The notes beneath the pieces were generated by a model that had not been told where the DNA came from, did not search any database, and was given only the letters and a program-made list of their open reading frames with translations. Position numbers and translations under genes: made by a program. Source: Gammaproteobacteria bacterium (GTDB lineage Bacteria; Pseudomonadota; Gammaproteobacteria; Woeseiales; Woeseiaceae). From it: DNA of 15,581 nt. The DNA lies in the NCBI GenBank assembly GCA_002717685.1, contig PBBK01000031.1:1-15581 (forward strand), in the 5' to 3' direction. Shown piece after piece: positions 1-6,842 of this stretch. The stretch's first letter is position 1. The number at the start of each line of letters is the position of its first letter.

Positions 1-52
1 AATTTCATTTTTAACGAACTTGAATCCGGAAACGTTGTCTTCAATGAATCTA

Positions 53-88
53 AATTTCAGAATTTTGCCATTCAAAACAACTGAAATT
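53..88. repeat. nested inverted repeat / hairpin
   Basis: An 8-base outer arm AATTTCAG (53-60) is complementary to CTGAAATT (81-88). Inside it a second arm TTTTG (63-67) pairs with CAAAA (73-77) around a 5-base loop, with a small asymmetric bulge (2 and 3 bases) between the stems. No T-run follows on either strand, so it is not a textbook terminator. It could be the end structure of a gene outside the window or an RNA/DNA-binding element. Confidence 0.4.
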
Positions 89-102
89 CTAGAGATAAAG
101 CA

Positions 103-342
103 TTAATTTGCTACTTTTTCTTCCAACCATTTCATACCCTTCGTCTCTTCCTCTGTTACTAAATTGTACATGAAAAAACTTAGTAAAAAGAATAAACCCC
201 ATCATCACCTTTGATTGACTCCCACTAATTCATCACAGTCAGACACCCTCCAAGTAAAATCCCCTCTTCTTGTTAAATCACCCAAATTCTGGTATATATT
301 AGTTATTCCTACTAACCACCAATAGTAACCCAAGTGAAACAT
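103..342 (-). pseudogene. possible decayed or short minus-strand reading frame, unrecognised
   Basis: On the minus strand an ATG at 342 opens 45 codons rich in Trp and Tyr at the N-terminus (starting MFHLGYYWW) and ending in a double TGA stop at 202-207. The same frame then continues for 32 codons, with a protein-like end (TEEETKGMKWLEEKVAN), to a TAA at 103-105. The purine-rich AGGATGAAAAG upstream of the ATG could be a ribosome-binding site. I do not recognise the family. It could be the relic of one gene cut by tandem nonsense codons, a 45-residue small protein, or chance in AT-rich DNA. The remaining sequence up to 515 shows no gene and would hold the promoters of this frame and of the gene at 516. 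Confidence 0.2.
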
Positions 343-515
343 CTACTTTTCATCCTCTCAATCCTTCTTCGTAATGCAATACGAGAGTGGTCGCTTCTAG
401 ACGGAGTGTCGTATAATCGGGATAAAGTAAAAAATGAATAATTGTAGTTTGATATATGGTATTGAAATAGGTAAAAAAGTTTAAATATTTTTTTAATAAT
501 TATTTTAAAAAAACA

Positions 516-1409
516 ATGACTATGAGAAAAATTAAAATTGGAGCTCATCTACCAAGTGCTGGAGAATTACCTACAAAGTTAGGTGTTGCTAATATGGCAA
601 TAAAACTTGAAGAACTTGGCTTTTCATCTTTATGGGTATCTGATCACATTCTGATGCCTCAAATAATTAAAGCTGATTATCCTTTTGCTAAGAATAAAAA
701 AGCTACTTGGGATACAAATAAACCGTGGTATGATGCATTGATTGTGCTTTCTATGGCTGCTGCAGTAACTAATAAAGTCAAATTAGGAACTGCAGTACTT
801 GTGTTGCCACTTCGTCATCCTGTAATTTTTGCTGAGCAGGCAGCATCAATAGATGAACAAAGTAAAGGCAGACTTGTTCTTGGTGTTGGAGCAGGTTGGC
901 TTTCAGATGAATTTAACGCCTTAAATGTTGATTTTAAGAGCCGTGGTAAAATACTTGAAGAGTGGATTCAAATTTCAAGAAATTGTTGGTCGGGGGAACC
1001 AAAAGCTTTTAATGGAACTCACTATACTTTGCCAGAAGGATTTCTCGCATTGCCTAGACCATACAATGATGATATCCCATTTTTAGTTGGCGGACATAGT
1101 AAATACGCTCTAAAAAGAGCAGCAACTTTAGGAGATGGTTGGTTACCTCAGCAGTCAGCTCTTTCTATTAACCCTTCTGAACTAATTGAACCTATTAATT
1201 TTATGAGAAAAGAGGCAGTGTCCTTCGGAAATGATCCTGAAGAATTAAATGTAATTTTGCGTATTAATCAGTCATCAAATTCTTCCGAAATCATTTCGGA
1301 CAAACTTAATTCACTTTTTGAAATTGGAGTAAAAGAAATAATTGTAGATATAGATTGGTCAACAAATTCTGGACCGGCAAGAACAGCCGATAATCTTTTA
1401 AATTTTTAA
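516..1409 (+). CDS. LLM-class (luciferase-like) flavin/F420-dependent oxidoreductase
   Basis: A 297-residue TIM-barrel protein of the bacterial luciferase-like superfamily, closest by motif to the group usually annotated as F420-dependent oxidoreductases of the Rv2161c type. What is seen: the N-terminal strand KIGAHLP, the segment LWVSDH at 39-44, VKLGTAVLVLPLRHP around 88-102, and the diagnostic LGVGAGWLSDEF at 122-133 followed by KSRGKILEEW. Family members bind FMN or F420 and oxidise or reduce small organic substrates in the cytoplasm. The cofactor cannot be told from sequence alone, and outside F420-making lineages FMN is more likely. Two in-frame ATGs, at 516 and 522, precede the conserved strand, and neither has a clear Shine-Dalgarno sequence. 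It stands alone, 658 bases from the next plus-strand gene, so its part in the neighbouring pathway is uncertain. Confidence 0.85.
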   Translation: MTMRKIKIGAHLPSAGELPTKLGVANMAIKLEELGFSSLWVSDHILMPQIIKADYPFAKNKKATWDTNKPWYDALIVLSMAAAVTNKVKLGTAVLVLPLRHPVIFAEQAASIDEQSKGRLVLGVGAGWLSDEFNALNVDFKSRGKILEEWIQISRNCWSGEPKAFNGTHYTLPEGFLALPRPYNDDIPFLVGGHSKYALKRAATLGDGWLPQQSALSINPSELIEPINFMRKEAVSFGNDPEELNVILRINQSSNSSEIISDKLNSLFEIGVKEIIVDIDWSTNSGPARTADNLLNF

Positions 1410-1458
1410 TAATTTTGAAGATCTTTATACTAATTTTCATCAATTAATATTTGGAACA

Positions 1459-1482
1459 GCCCCTTGTGGGGGGAAAAGGGGC
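1459..1482. repeat. short GC-rich inverted repeat
   Basis: GCCCCTT (1459-1465) is complementary to AAGGGGC (1476-1482) with a 10-base loop made mostly of G and A. It lies 50 bases after the stop of the oxidoreductase gene at 1409. No T-run follows, so Rho-independent termination is doubtful. It is conspicuous because the surroundings are AT-rich. It also falls inside the decayed reading frame, where it would encode LPLFPPQGA. Confidence 0.35.
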
Positions 1483-1701
1483 AGATAATCCTCTATTCGA
1501 TATACTTTATCTTTCCTGAAATAAACTCTGACCATAGATTGGGTTTCTTTTTCTTTACCAGTTGATTTGTAAATTCCACGAAAAACTCACTGTTTAATAT
1601 ATCCACCCCGAATAGGAAAAATATTGCACTCATCAATTGAGAAATTTTCTATCTCTGACACAAACAACCTAACTACAATGCCATTGTTTTTAGTAATATT
1701 G

Positions 1702-1730
1702 TTGACAATTTATAAAAATACGATTAGTAT
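1702..1730 (+). promoter_or_regulatory. candidate sigma-70-type promoter upstream of the binding-protein gene
   Basis: A perfect -35 box TTGACA at 1702-1707 is followed after exactly 17 bases by TAGTAT (1725-1730), a 4/6 match to the -10 consensus. If used, it would give a leader of about 330 bases before the binding-protein gene at 2068. The leader contains an unconvincing 74-codon frame (1835-2059) and no other structure that I could see. A nearer promoter is possible in this AT-rich region. Confidence 0.3.
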
Positions 1731-2067
1731 GCGCATTTAATAGACCATTTGAACCTAAATTGTTGCTAGCATCATTTCTTTTTGGAATTTAATAGACTAG
1801 TAATATGAATTTTAATTGTGGTTAACTATAAACTATGGAGACAATTGGTAAAAATAATATTTCGCTTATATTTTCAGTTATTTGTAAGTCAATAAAACAA
1901 AAATGGTGGGAATCGTTCGTGAGGATTTATTTAATTAAATGGTTTACAGTTTATTTTGCCACAAAATACGAAGGAAGCCTCACTTTAAGAGATGTAAAAA
2001 AATATTATGTTGAAAAATTAAATATTTTTGAAATTAAAACAGTCAACCATTCAATTTAAGAGGAAAT

Positions 2068-2886
2068 ATGAAACTAGTTTGTGGAAGCAAAATCATAAAA
2101 AAATCATTCGCCTTGGTATTAACTGCATTAATGTTAAGTGGTTTGATTATTACTAATTCGGTTTTTGCTAAATCGTTACTTGATGAAATTACACAAAGAG
2201 GAAAAATAAAAATAGGATCTACCTTAAAATATCCTCCACAAATGTATGTAGATTCAAGTGGTAACCCTGCAGGTTATGACGTAGAACTTATGAGGATGTT
2301 AGCAAAAGACATGAAGGTTGAACTTGAAGTTGTTGATATGGATTTCCCAGGGCTGATTCCAGCTTTATTGGCAGGAAAGGTTGATATGCTCAGTGTTGGA
2401 CTTGTCAATACACCAGAAAGAGCTTTGTCACTTGAATTTACCGATGGGTATGTTCCTTACAGACAGGTAATGGTTGTTCCTAAAAACAGTACGGCGAAGA
2501 GTATTAACGATTTAAATAAGCGTGGTATTAAGATTACAGCATTGATGGGTTCAACTGCGGAAAATTTAGCTAAAACTAAATTGCCTAAAGCTCAAATTGT
2601 TGGTTTAGATCAGCAGGAAGCAATGATGGAAGTTACTTCTGGAAGAGCAGATGGAGTTGTTGCAGAGGAATATTTAGCCATGCCTTTAGTAGCTAACTTT
2701 CCTAATAAAGTAAAAATTCTTAATCCAAACGAGCCTTTTAAGGATGAAATGGGAGCTTGGGCAGTAAGACCTGGTGATTATAGATTCCTAAGATATCTTA
2801 ACAACTGGTTAAGATATTACAAAGTGAGAGGAACTCTTGATGCCATGTATGAAGAAATCATAAAGCCATCCTGGTATAAAAAATAA
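2068..2886 (+). CDS. periplasmic amino-acid-binding protein of an ABC importer (SBP family 3)
   Basis: A 272-residue solute-binding protein of the HisJ/GlnH/opine-binding type (SBP_bac_3). A Sec signal peptide is visible: basic start (K8, KK at 11-12), hydrophobic core FALVLTALMLSGLII, and likely cleavage after SVFA at residue 34. The mature part has the family hallmarks LDEITQRGKIKIG, GYDVELMRMLA (69-79), a hinge/ligand segment AGKVDMLSVGLVNTPER (102-118) whose Arg normally binds the ligand alpha-carboxylate, and FTDGYVPY. The Shine-Dalgarno sequence AAGAGGA (2058-2064) supports the ATG. It captures a polar amino acid or derivative in the periplasm. No permease or ATPase is adjacent, and the only candidates in the window are at 13506-14909 on the other strand. 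The ligand cannot be read from sequence. Confidence 0.92.
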   Translation: MKLVCGSKIIKKSFALVLTALMLSGLIITNSVFAKSLLDEITQRGKIKIGSTLKYPPQMYVDSSGNPAGYDVELMRMLAKDMKVELEVVDMDFPGLIPALLAGKVDMLSVGLVNTPERALSLEFTDGYVPYRQVMVVPKNSTAKSINDLNKRGIKITALMGSTAENLAKTKLPKAQIVGLDQQEAMMEVTSGRADGVVAEEYLAMPLVANFPNKVKILNPNEPFKDEMGAWAVRPGDYRFLRYLNNWLRYYKVRGTLDAMYEEIIKPSWYKK

Positions 2887-2892
2887 AAAATA

Positions 2893-2928
2893 GCTAGGAT
2901 AAGTATAATTATTTATATTTATCCTAGC
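2893..2928. terminator. hairpin between convergent genes, probable bidirectional terminator
   Basis: GCTAGGATAA (2893-2902) is perfectly complementary to TTATCCTAGC (2919-2928). The stem can extend inward through a G-T wobble and about five more A-T pairs to a tiny loop. It sits between the stop of the binding-protein gene (2886) and the stop of the opposing gene, whose TAA (2919-2921) lies inside the right arm. There is no strong T-run after the stem. The position between two convergent genes makes a shared terminator or mRNA 3'-end stabiliser the best reading. Confidence 0.6.
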
Positions 2929-3749
2929 CCTAGGATTTCGCGGGCTTCTGTAGGAGTAGCAACTGGTCTGTCGAATTTTTTTGACAATAAAGCCAGCCGT
3001 TCAACGAGTTCTTCGTTGCCATTGGCTAATTTTGTTGTGTCATATTTGATGTTATCTTCCAAACCAGTTCTACAATGTCCTCCTAACTCCAAGGACCACT
3101 CATTTACAATTAATTGACTTTTGCCTAGACCAGCAGCAGTCCACGTAGATTGTGGGAGATATTTTTTAAGTTCATTTATTTGAAATTTTAAAATATCTTT
3201 TTTTGCAGGCAGGGCGTTTTTGATCCCAAAAACAAATTGTACGTGTACGGGTTCTATCAACAAACCTGATTTTACCAATTCAAAAGCATTATAAAGCATT
3301 GCCAAGTCAAAAATTTCTACTTCAGGTTTGATTGAAAATTTTATCATATCTTTGGCTAAGTCATTTATAAGTGAAGGAGGATTTTCGTAAATAGAAGTAG
3401 GAAAGTTTACTGATCCAGTTGCTAAAGAAGCCATATCAGGCTTCAAATAGAGCATCGCTCCTCTTTCTTGCTGACTGCGACCACGTCCTCCTGTAGAAAA
3501 CTGAATAATTATTTTGGGACAGGATTCTTTTATACCAACTAAAAGATCTTCAAATTTTTGGACATCTGATGAGGGGGTTTCGTCAACATTTCTAACGTGA
3601 AGATGAACCAATGAAGCACCTGCTTCGTAACATTTTCGAGTTGATTCAATTTGCTCTGATACTGTAATGGGAATGGTTGGGTTGTCGATTTTTTTCGGAA
3701 CAGAGCCTGTAATTGCTGCAGTTATAATGCAGGGTAAATTATCTTTCAT
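2919..3749 (-). CDS. beta-keto acid cleavage enzyme (BKACE, DUF849 family)
   Basis: A 276-residue zinc-dependent TIM-barrel enzyme. BKACEs condense a beta-keto acid with acetyl-CoA and split it into acetoacetate and a new acyl-CoA. Known cases are the 3-keto-5-aminohexanoate enzyme of lysine fermentation and 3-dehydrocarnitine cleavage. Visible hallmarks: ITAAITGSVPKK (9-20), the zinc-binding VHLHVRN with H49 and H51, FSTGGRGRSQQER (84-96), and GGHCRTGLEDN (223-233) carrying the third zinc ligand E231 and the R227/D232 pair used in catalysis by characterised members. Length is typical. Residue 16 is Ser in the GSVP loop, whereas the lysine-fermentation enzyme has a Glu that binds the substrate amine, so that substrate is unlikely. 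The gene is divergent from the hydroxyacid dehydrogenase at 3761 with only 11 bases between starts. That dehydrogenase could supply its 3-keto acid. Confidence 0.93.
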   Translation of the reverse strand: MKDNLPCIITAAITGSVPKKIDNPTIPITVSEQIESTRKCYEAGASLVHLHVRNVDETPSSDVQKFEDLLVGIKESCPKIIIQFSTGGRGRSQQERGAMLYLKPDMASLATGSVNFPTSIYENPPSLINDLAKDMIKFSIKPEVEIFDLAMLYNAFELVKSGLLIEPVHVQFVFGIKNALPAKKDILKFQINELKKYLPQSTWTAAGLGKSQLIVNEWSLELGGHCRTGLEDNIKYDTTKLANGNEELVERLALLSKKFDRPVATPTEAREILGLG

Positions 3750-3760
3750 AAAACAATAAT

Positions 3761-4696
3761 ATGGTTAATAATTCAAGGAAGTTAATCACAATAGTTGGTG
3801 GAGGTAATATAGGCAGTGCATGGGCCACAGTTTTCCTTTTGCATGGATATAGAGTGAGCTTATATGAAAATGACTTTGAAGTCCATGCCAAATCTAAAAA
3901 ATCAATAAAAAAAGGTCTTAATCTGTTTATTGGAAGTAATAATTTAGATTCTAAAAAAGTTAATAATATACTTTGTAATATAAGTTATTTTAAGGATTTA
4001 ATAAGAGCTTTAAGTGGAACAAAATATGTGATTGAGGCGATAAACGAAAACTTAAATGATAAAATCAATATCTTTAAGAATATTTCACAAAATATAGATG
4101 AAGATGTTGTAATTGCAAGCTCGTCATCATTTTTACCAATTTCTAAAATTAGTGAAAAAACTATAAATAAAGATAGATGTCTAAATTTGCATCCAGGTAA
4201 TCCGCCTTATTTGCTGAAATTTGCCGAAATTGTTCCCTCTAAATTTACAAGTAAAAAAGCTTTGGATCAGACTAAATGTTTGTTAAAGAGTATAAAATTA
4301 CATCCAATTCTTTTGAAAAAAGAAGTTGATGGTTTTGTTTTTAATAGGCTGCAAGGAGCTCTACTCAAAGAAGCATATTCACTAATCAATAATGATATTG
4401 TGGAAGCAAATGATATTGATCTTATAGTTAGAAAGGGTTTAGGATTAAGATGGGCGGTAATGGGGCCATTTGAAACAATTGATTTAAATACCAAAGGGGG
4501 GATTGAAAAGCATAGTAAAATAATGATCCCTTTTTATAAAAGTATGTTTTCAAAAAAAGAAAAATCTAACTTCGAAAAAAAATCAATAAAGAAAGTTATT
4601 GCTGAGAGAAGAAAGCTTTTACCATTGGGGAAAATGAGTGCAAGAATCTCTTGGAGAGATAAAAAAATATTTAAGTTAATAAATTTATTAAAATAA
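3761..4696 (+). CDS. 3-hydroxyacid dehydrogenase, lambda-crystallin / L-gulonate / carnitine dehydrogenase type
   Basis: A 311-residue NAD-dependent dehydrogenase of the 3-hydroxyacyl-CoA dehydrogenase fold, in the branch acting on free hydroxyacids (CRYL1/L-gulonate 3-dehydrogenase, L-carnitine dehydrogenase). It has a Rossmann motif GGGNIG (13-18) with acidic residues after strand 2 (LYEND, E36/D38) favouring NAD, a SSSS stretch at 120-123, catalytic H144 in LHPGNPPY with E156 in EIVP, and the helical-domain signature VDGFVFNRLQ (189-198) followed by GLGLRWAVMGPFETIDLN (226-243). It should oxidise a 3-hydroxy acid to a 3-keto acid in the cytoplasm, the natural substrate type for the adjacent BKACE. 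No Shine-Dalgarno sequence is visible. The start is fixed by the Rossmann strand nearby. It leads a plus-strand gene run, and the next gene begins 7 bases after its stop. The Lys-rich C-terminus is more divergent than the core. Confidence 0.9.
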   Translation: MVNNSRKLITIVGGGNIGSAWATVFLLHGYRVSLYENDFEVHAKSKKSIKKGLNLFIGSNNLDSKKVNNILCNISYFKDLIRALSGTKYVIEAINENLNDKINIFKNISQNIDEDVVIASSSSFLPISKISEKTINKDRCLNLHPGNPPYLLKFAEIVPSKFTSKKALDQTKCLLKSIKLHPILLKKEVDGFVFNRLQGALLKEAYSLINNDIVEANDIDLIVRKGLGLRWAVMGPFETIDLNTKGGIEKHSKIMIPFYKSMFSKKEKSNFEKKSIKKVIAERRKLLPLGKMSARISWRDKKIFKLINLLK

Positions 4697-4703
4697 ATCA
4701 GAT

Positions 4704-6077
4704 ATGAAATCTTCTGAACAGGAAAAGAGATATTTTATAAATCCTTATACCAATTTGAAAGACATAAGAAAATCCGGATCTTTAATAATTGAAAAAGGTA
4801 AAGGTATTTATGTTTACGATGATAACAACAATAGATACATTGAAGGTTTGGCAGGTTTGTGGTGTGTTGCTTTAGGTTTTAATAATAAAAGACTTATAGA
4901 AGCGGCAAATAGACAGTTAAAGCAATTGCCAAACTATCACAGTTTTACAGGAAAAGTTCCTCTAACAACTTTGAAATTATCCGAGGCTCTTGTAAAAATT
5001 ACTCCAAAATCTTTAACTAAAGTCCTTTATGCAAATTCAGGTTCAGAATCTAACGACACAGCAATAAAAATGGCCTGGTATTATCAAAATGCTTTGGGAA
5101 AAACTAAGAAGAAAAAAATTATTTCAAGATATAGAGGCTACCATGGTGTTACAATAATGTCTGGATCCTTAACAGGGATGGAATACGCCCATAAGGGTTT
5201 TGATATGCCAAGAAATTTTGTAATACATACTGATTCTCCGCACTATTATAGAGATTCATTGAATGGAGAATCCTCAAAAGAATTTGTAAACCGATTACTG
5301 AAAAATCTAGAAAATTTAATTCTAAAAGAAGGTGCAGACAATATAGCTGCAATGATTTTAGAACCTGTTCAGGGTGCTGGCGGTGTAATAATTCCTCCTG
5401 AAAATTATTTAAGAGGAGTTCAGGCTTTGTTGAAAAAGTACAACATCCTTCTAATCGTTGATGAGGTGATATGCGGATTTGGCAGGACAGGTAAAATGTT
5501 TGGATGTGATACTTTTAAAATTATCCCAGATATGATGGTAACTGCAAAAGGGTTGTCTTCTGGTTATGTGCCAATTTCTGCTTTATTAATTAATGAAAAA
5601 ATATACGAAACTATCAGTGAGTTTAGTTCATATAATAATTTGTTTGGACATGGATTTACATATAGCGGGCATCCATTAGCTGCTGCCGTTGCCTTAGAAA
5701 CTATAAAAATTTTCAAGGACGAAAATATAATTGGGCATGTTAAAGAAATGTCAGATAAGTTTAGATCTAAAATGGAACTATTAAATGAATATTCTATAGT
5801 TGGTAATACAAGGAGTATTGGACTAATTGGTGGTATTGAGCTTGTCCAAAACAAAAAAAATAGGGTTTATTTTGATAAAAAAATTGGTATTGGGTCCCTC
5901 GTAGTTAAAAACGCACAAAAAAATGGTCTTATTGTTCGCGCATTACAAGGAGATATTATTGCAGTATGCCCTCCCTTAATTATAAGTAGTAAAGAAATAG
6001 ATATTTTGTTTAACATGTTAAAAAAATGTTTAAAGGATACTGAAATGGAGCTGAAAACTAGGAGTTTATTGTGCTAG
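4704..6077 (+). CDS. class III PLP omega-aminotransferase (putrescine/omega-amino acid:pyruvate type)
   Basis: A 457-residue fold-I aminotransferase, about the length of SpuC-type putrescine:pyruvate and related omega-amino acid aminotransferases. Motifs: GLAGLWCVALGF (48-59), YANSGSESNDTA (109-120) for PLP phosphate binding, SRYRGYHGVT (141-150), EPVQGAGGVI (220-229), VDEVICGFGRTG (252-263) with D253 contacting the pyridine nitrogen, TAKGLSSGY (280-288) with K282 as the Schiff-base lysine, and HGFTYSGHPLAAAVALE (316-332). It should move an amino group from a terminal amine to pyruvate or another keto acid, giving an aldehyde or semialdehyde. A diamine or amino acid made by the downstream decarboxylase is one possible substrate. 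Its last 7 bases overlap the next gene, showing translational coupling. The exact amine donor cannot be told from sequence. Confidence 0.93.
   Translation: MKSSEQEKRYFINPYTNLKDIRKSGSLIIEKGKGIYVYDDNNNRYIEGLAGLWCVALGFNNKRLIEAANRQLKQLPNYHSFTGKVPLTTLKLSEALVKITPKSLTKVLYANSGSESNDTAIKMAWYYQNALGKTKKKKIISRYRGYHGVTIMSGSLTGMEYAHKGFDMPRNFVIHTDSPHYYRDSLNGESSKEFVNRLLKNLENLILKEGADNIAAMILEPVQGAGGVIIPPENYLRGVQALLKKYNILLIVDEVICGFGRTGKMFGCDTFKIIPDMMVTAKGLSSGYVPISALLINEKIYETISEFSSYNNLFGHGFTYSGHPLAAAVALETIKIFKDENIIGHVKEMSDKFRSKMELLNEYSIVGNTRSIGLIGGIELVQNKKNRVYFDKKIGIGSLVVKNAQKNGLIVRALQGDIIAVCPPLIISSKEIDILFNMLKKCLKDTEMELKTRSLLC
6060..6073 (+). promoter_or_regulatory. ribosome-binding site fixing a GTG start inside the preceding gene
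   Basis: AGGAG at 6060-6064 lies 6 bases before a GTG at 6071-6073. The GTG begins the conserved SDR N-terminus and overlaps the last codons of the aminotransferase (stop 6075-6077). No ATG is available before the Rossmann motif, so this site decides the start. Confidence 0.75.
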
Positions 6078-6826
6078 ATTTAGAAAATAAAAAAGTCTTA
6101 GTTTCTGGATCATCAAATGGATTAGGACTTAAAATAGTTGAAAAGTTTTCTGAAAATGGCTCTATTGGATTTGGGTTTGATATACAAGAGAGTAGTCTTG
6201 ATATAAAAAAATGGAATTTTCTGAAAGTGAACGTTTCAAAGGAAGAGGAAATTATTAGAGGTTTTGAGGAAATTAGAAAAAAAATTGGTAATCTGGATGT
6301 TGTAGTTGCAAATGCAGGGATAGTACCTCAATGGAGAACAATTAATTCTATTGATAATGATGAATGGGATAATGTATTTAATGTAAATGTTAAGGGTATT
6401 GCTTTAACTATCAAACATGCTTTTGAGTTGATGAAATCTTCCGGTGGTTCAATAATAGTTATGGGATCAGTTAATTCATTGCTTGGACACAGTGGCCAAA
6501 GTTTGTATACAGCAACAAAGCATGCATTACTAGGAATTGTGAAGTGTGCATCAGTTGACTTAGGTAAATATAAAATAAGAGTAAATGCAATAGGGCCAGG
6601 ACCTATTGCCACAGATGCATTTCTAAACAGATTGAAGTCTAGAGAAGAGAATGGTGGTATGAGTTTTAAAGCAGCGCTCGATAGGTTTGCAAATAATACT
6701 GCGCTGGGTAAAATGGCTACTGAAGATGACGTAGCAAATACAGCCCTATATTTGGGGAGTAGTCTTTCATCAAGTATTACAGGACATATTATCCCTGTAA
6801 GTAATGGTTTGATTAGGATAGAGTAG
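6071..6826 (+). CDS. short-chain dehydrogenase/reductase (classical SDR), NAD-preferring
   Basis: A 251-residue classical SDR. The nucleotide-binding motif is SGSSNGLG (12-19), with D37 at the end of the second strand indicating NAD(H) rather than NADP(H). Next come VANAGIV (79-85) and N105 in NVNVKG. The catalytic set is S133, Y146 and K150 (YTATK), then the PGPIATDAF segment that closes the pocket. The C-terminus SSSITGHIIPVSNGLIRIE matches the family tetramer end, though the usual final dipeptide VDGG is replaced by VSNG. It would interconvert an alcohol or hydroxyacid and a carbonyl compound, possibly a pathway aldehyde or ketone from the aminotransferase. It starts with GTG, overlaps the aminotransferase by 7 bases and is followed 16 bases later by the DapA-like gene, so the three are surely co-transcribed. 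Confidence 0.92.
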   Translation: MLDLENKKVLVSGSSNGLGLKIVEKFSENGSIGFGFDIQESSLDIKKWNFLKVNVSKEEEIIRGFEEIRKKIGNLDVVVANAGIVPQWRTINSIDNDEWDNVFNVNVKGIALTIKHAFELMKSSGGSIIVMGSVNSLLGHSGQSLYTATKHALLGIVKCASVDLGKYKIRVNAIGPGPIATDAFLNRLKSREENGGMSFKAALDRFANNTALGKMATEDDVANTALYLGSSLSSSITGHIIPVSNGLIRIE

Positions 6827-6842
6827 TTTTTTTAAGGGGAAT

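Larger units (their letters stand above)
1440..1788 (-). pseudogene. decayed reading frame (frameshift plus in-frame TGA), family not recognised
   Basis: Reading the minus strand, codons from 1709 down to a TAA-free stretch ending in TGA (1440-1442) give protein-like sequence: 40 codons including VVRLFVSEIENFSIDECNIF, an in-frame TGA at 1587-1589, then 48 codons with VRVYFRKDKVYRIEDYLP. A different frame upstream (1788 to 1708) continues with GSNGLLNAHTNRIFIN, as expected after a one- or two-base frameshift near 1700-1710. The charged and aromatic composition without long poly-Lys/Asn runs is unlike random AT-rich translation. The gene would be the C-terminal part of a protein I cannot name. 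It converges on the oxidoreductase gene at 516-1409. It could still be chance, since no homology test was possible. Confidence 0.33.

Noticed and set aside
312..548. A 78-codon minus-strand frame overlapping the start of the LLM gene
   Set aside because: Low-complexity Phe/Ser/Ile-rich start that overlaps the well-supported oxidoreductase start; the competing frame at 103-342 looks more protein-like.
1459..1482. GC-rich hairpin as Rho-independent terminator of the LLM gene
   Set aside because: The stem is good but no T-run follows on the plus strand; recorded as a repeat only.
1587..1589. In-frame TGA as selenocysteine or recoded tryptophan
   Set aside because: No selenocysteine-type structure seen after it, Trp is TGG in all intact genes, and the same relic also needs a frameshift.
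1835..2059. A 74-codon plus-strand frame ending 9 bases before the binding-protein gene
   Set aside because: No ribosome-binding site, no recognisable motif, composition as expected from AT-rich DNA. Kept only as a possible leader content.
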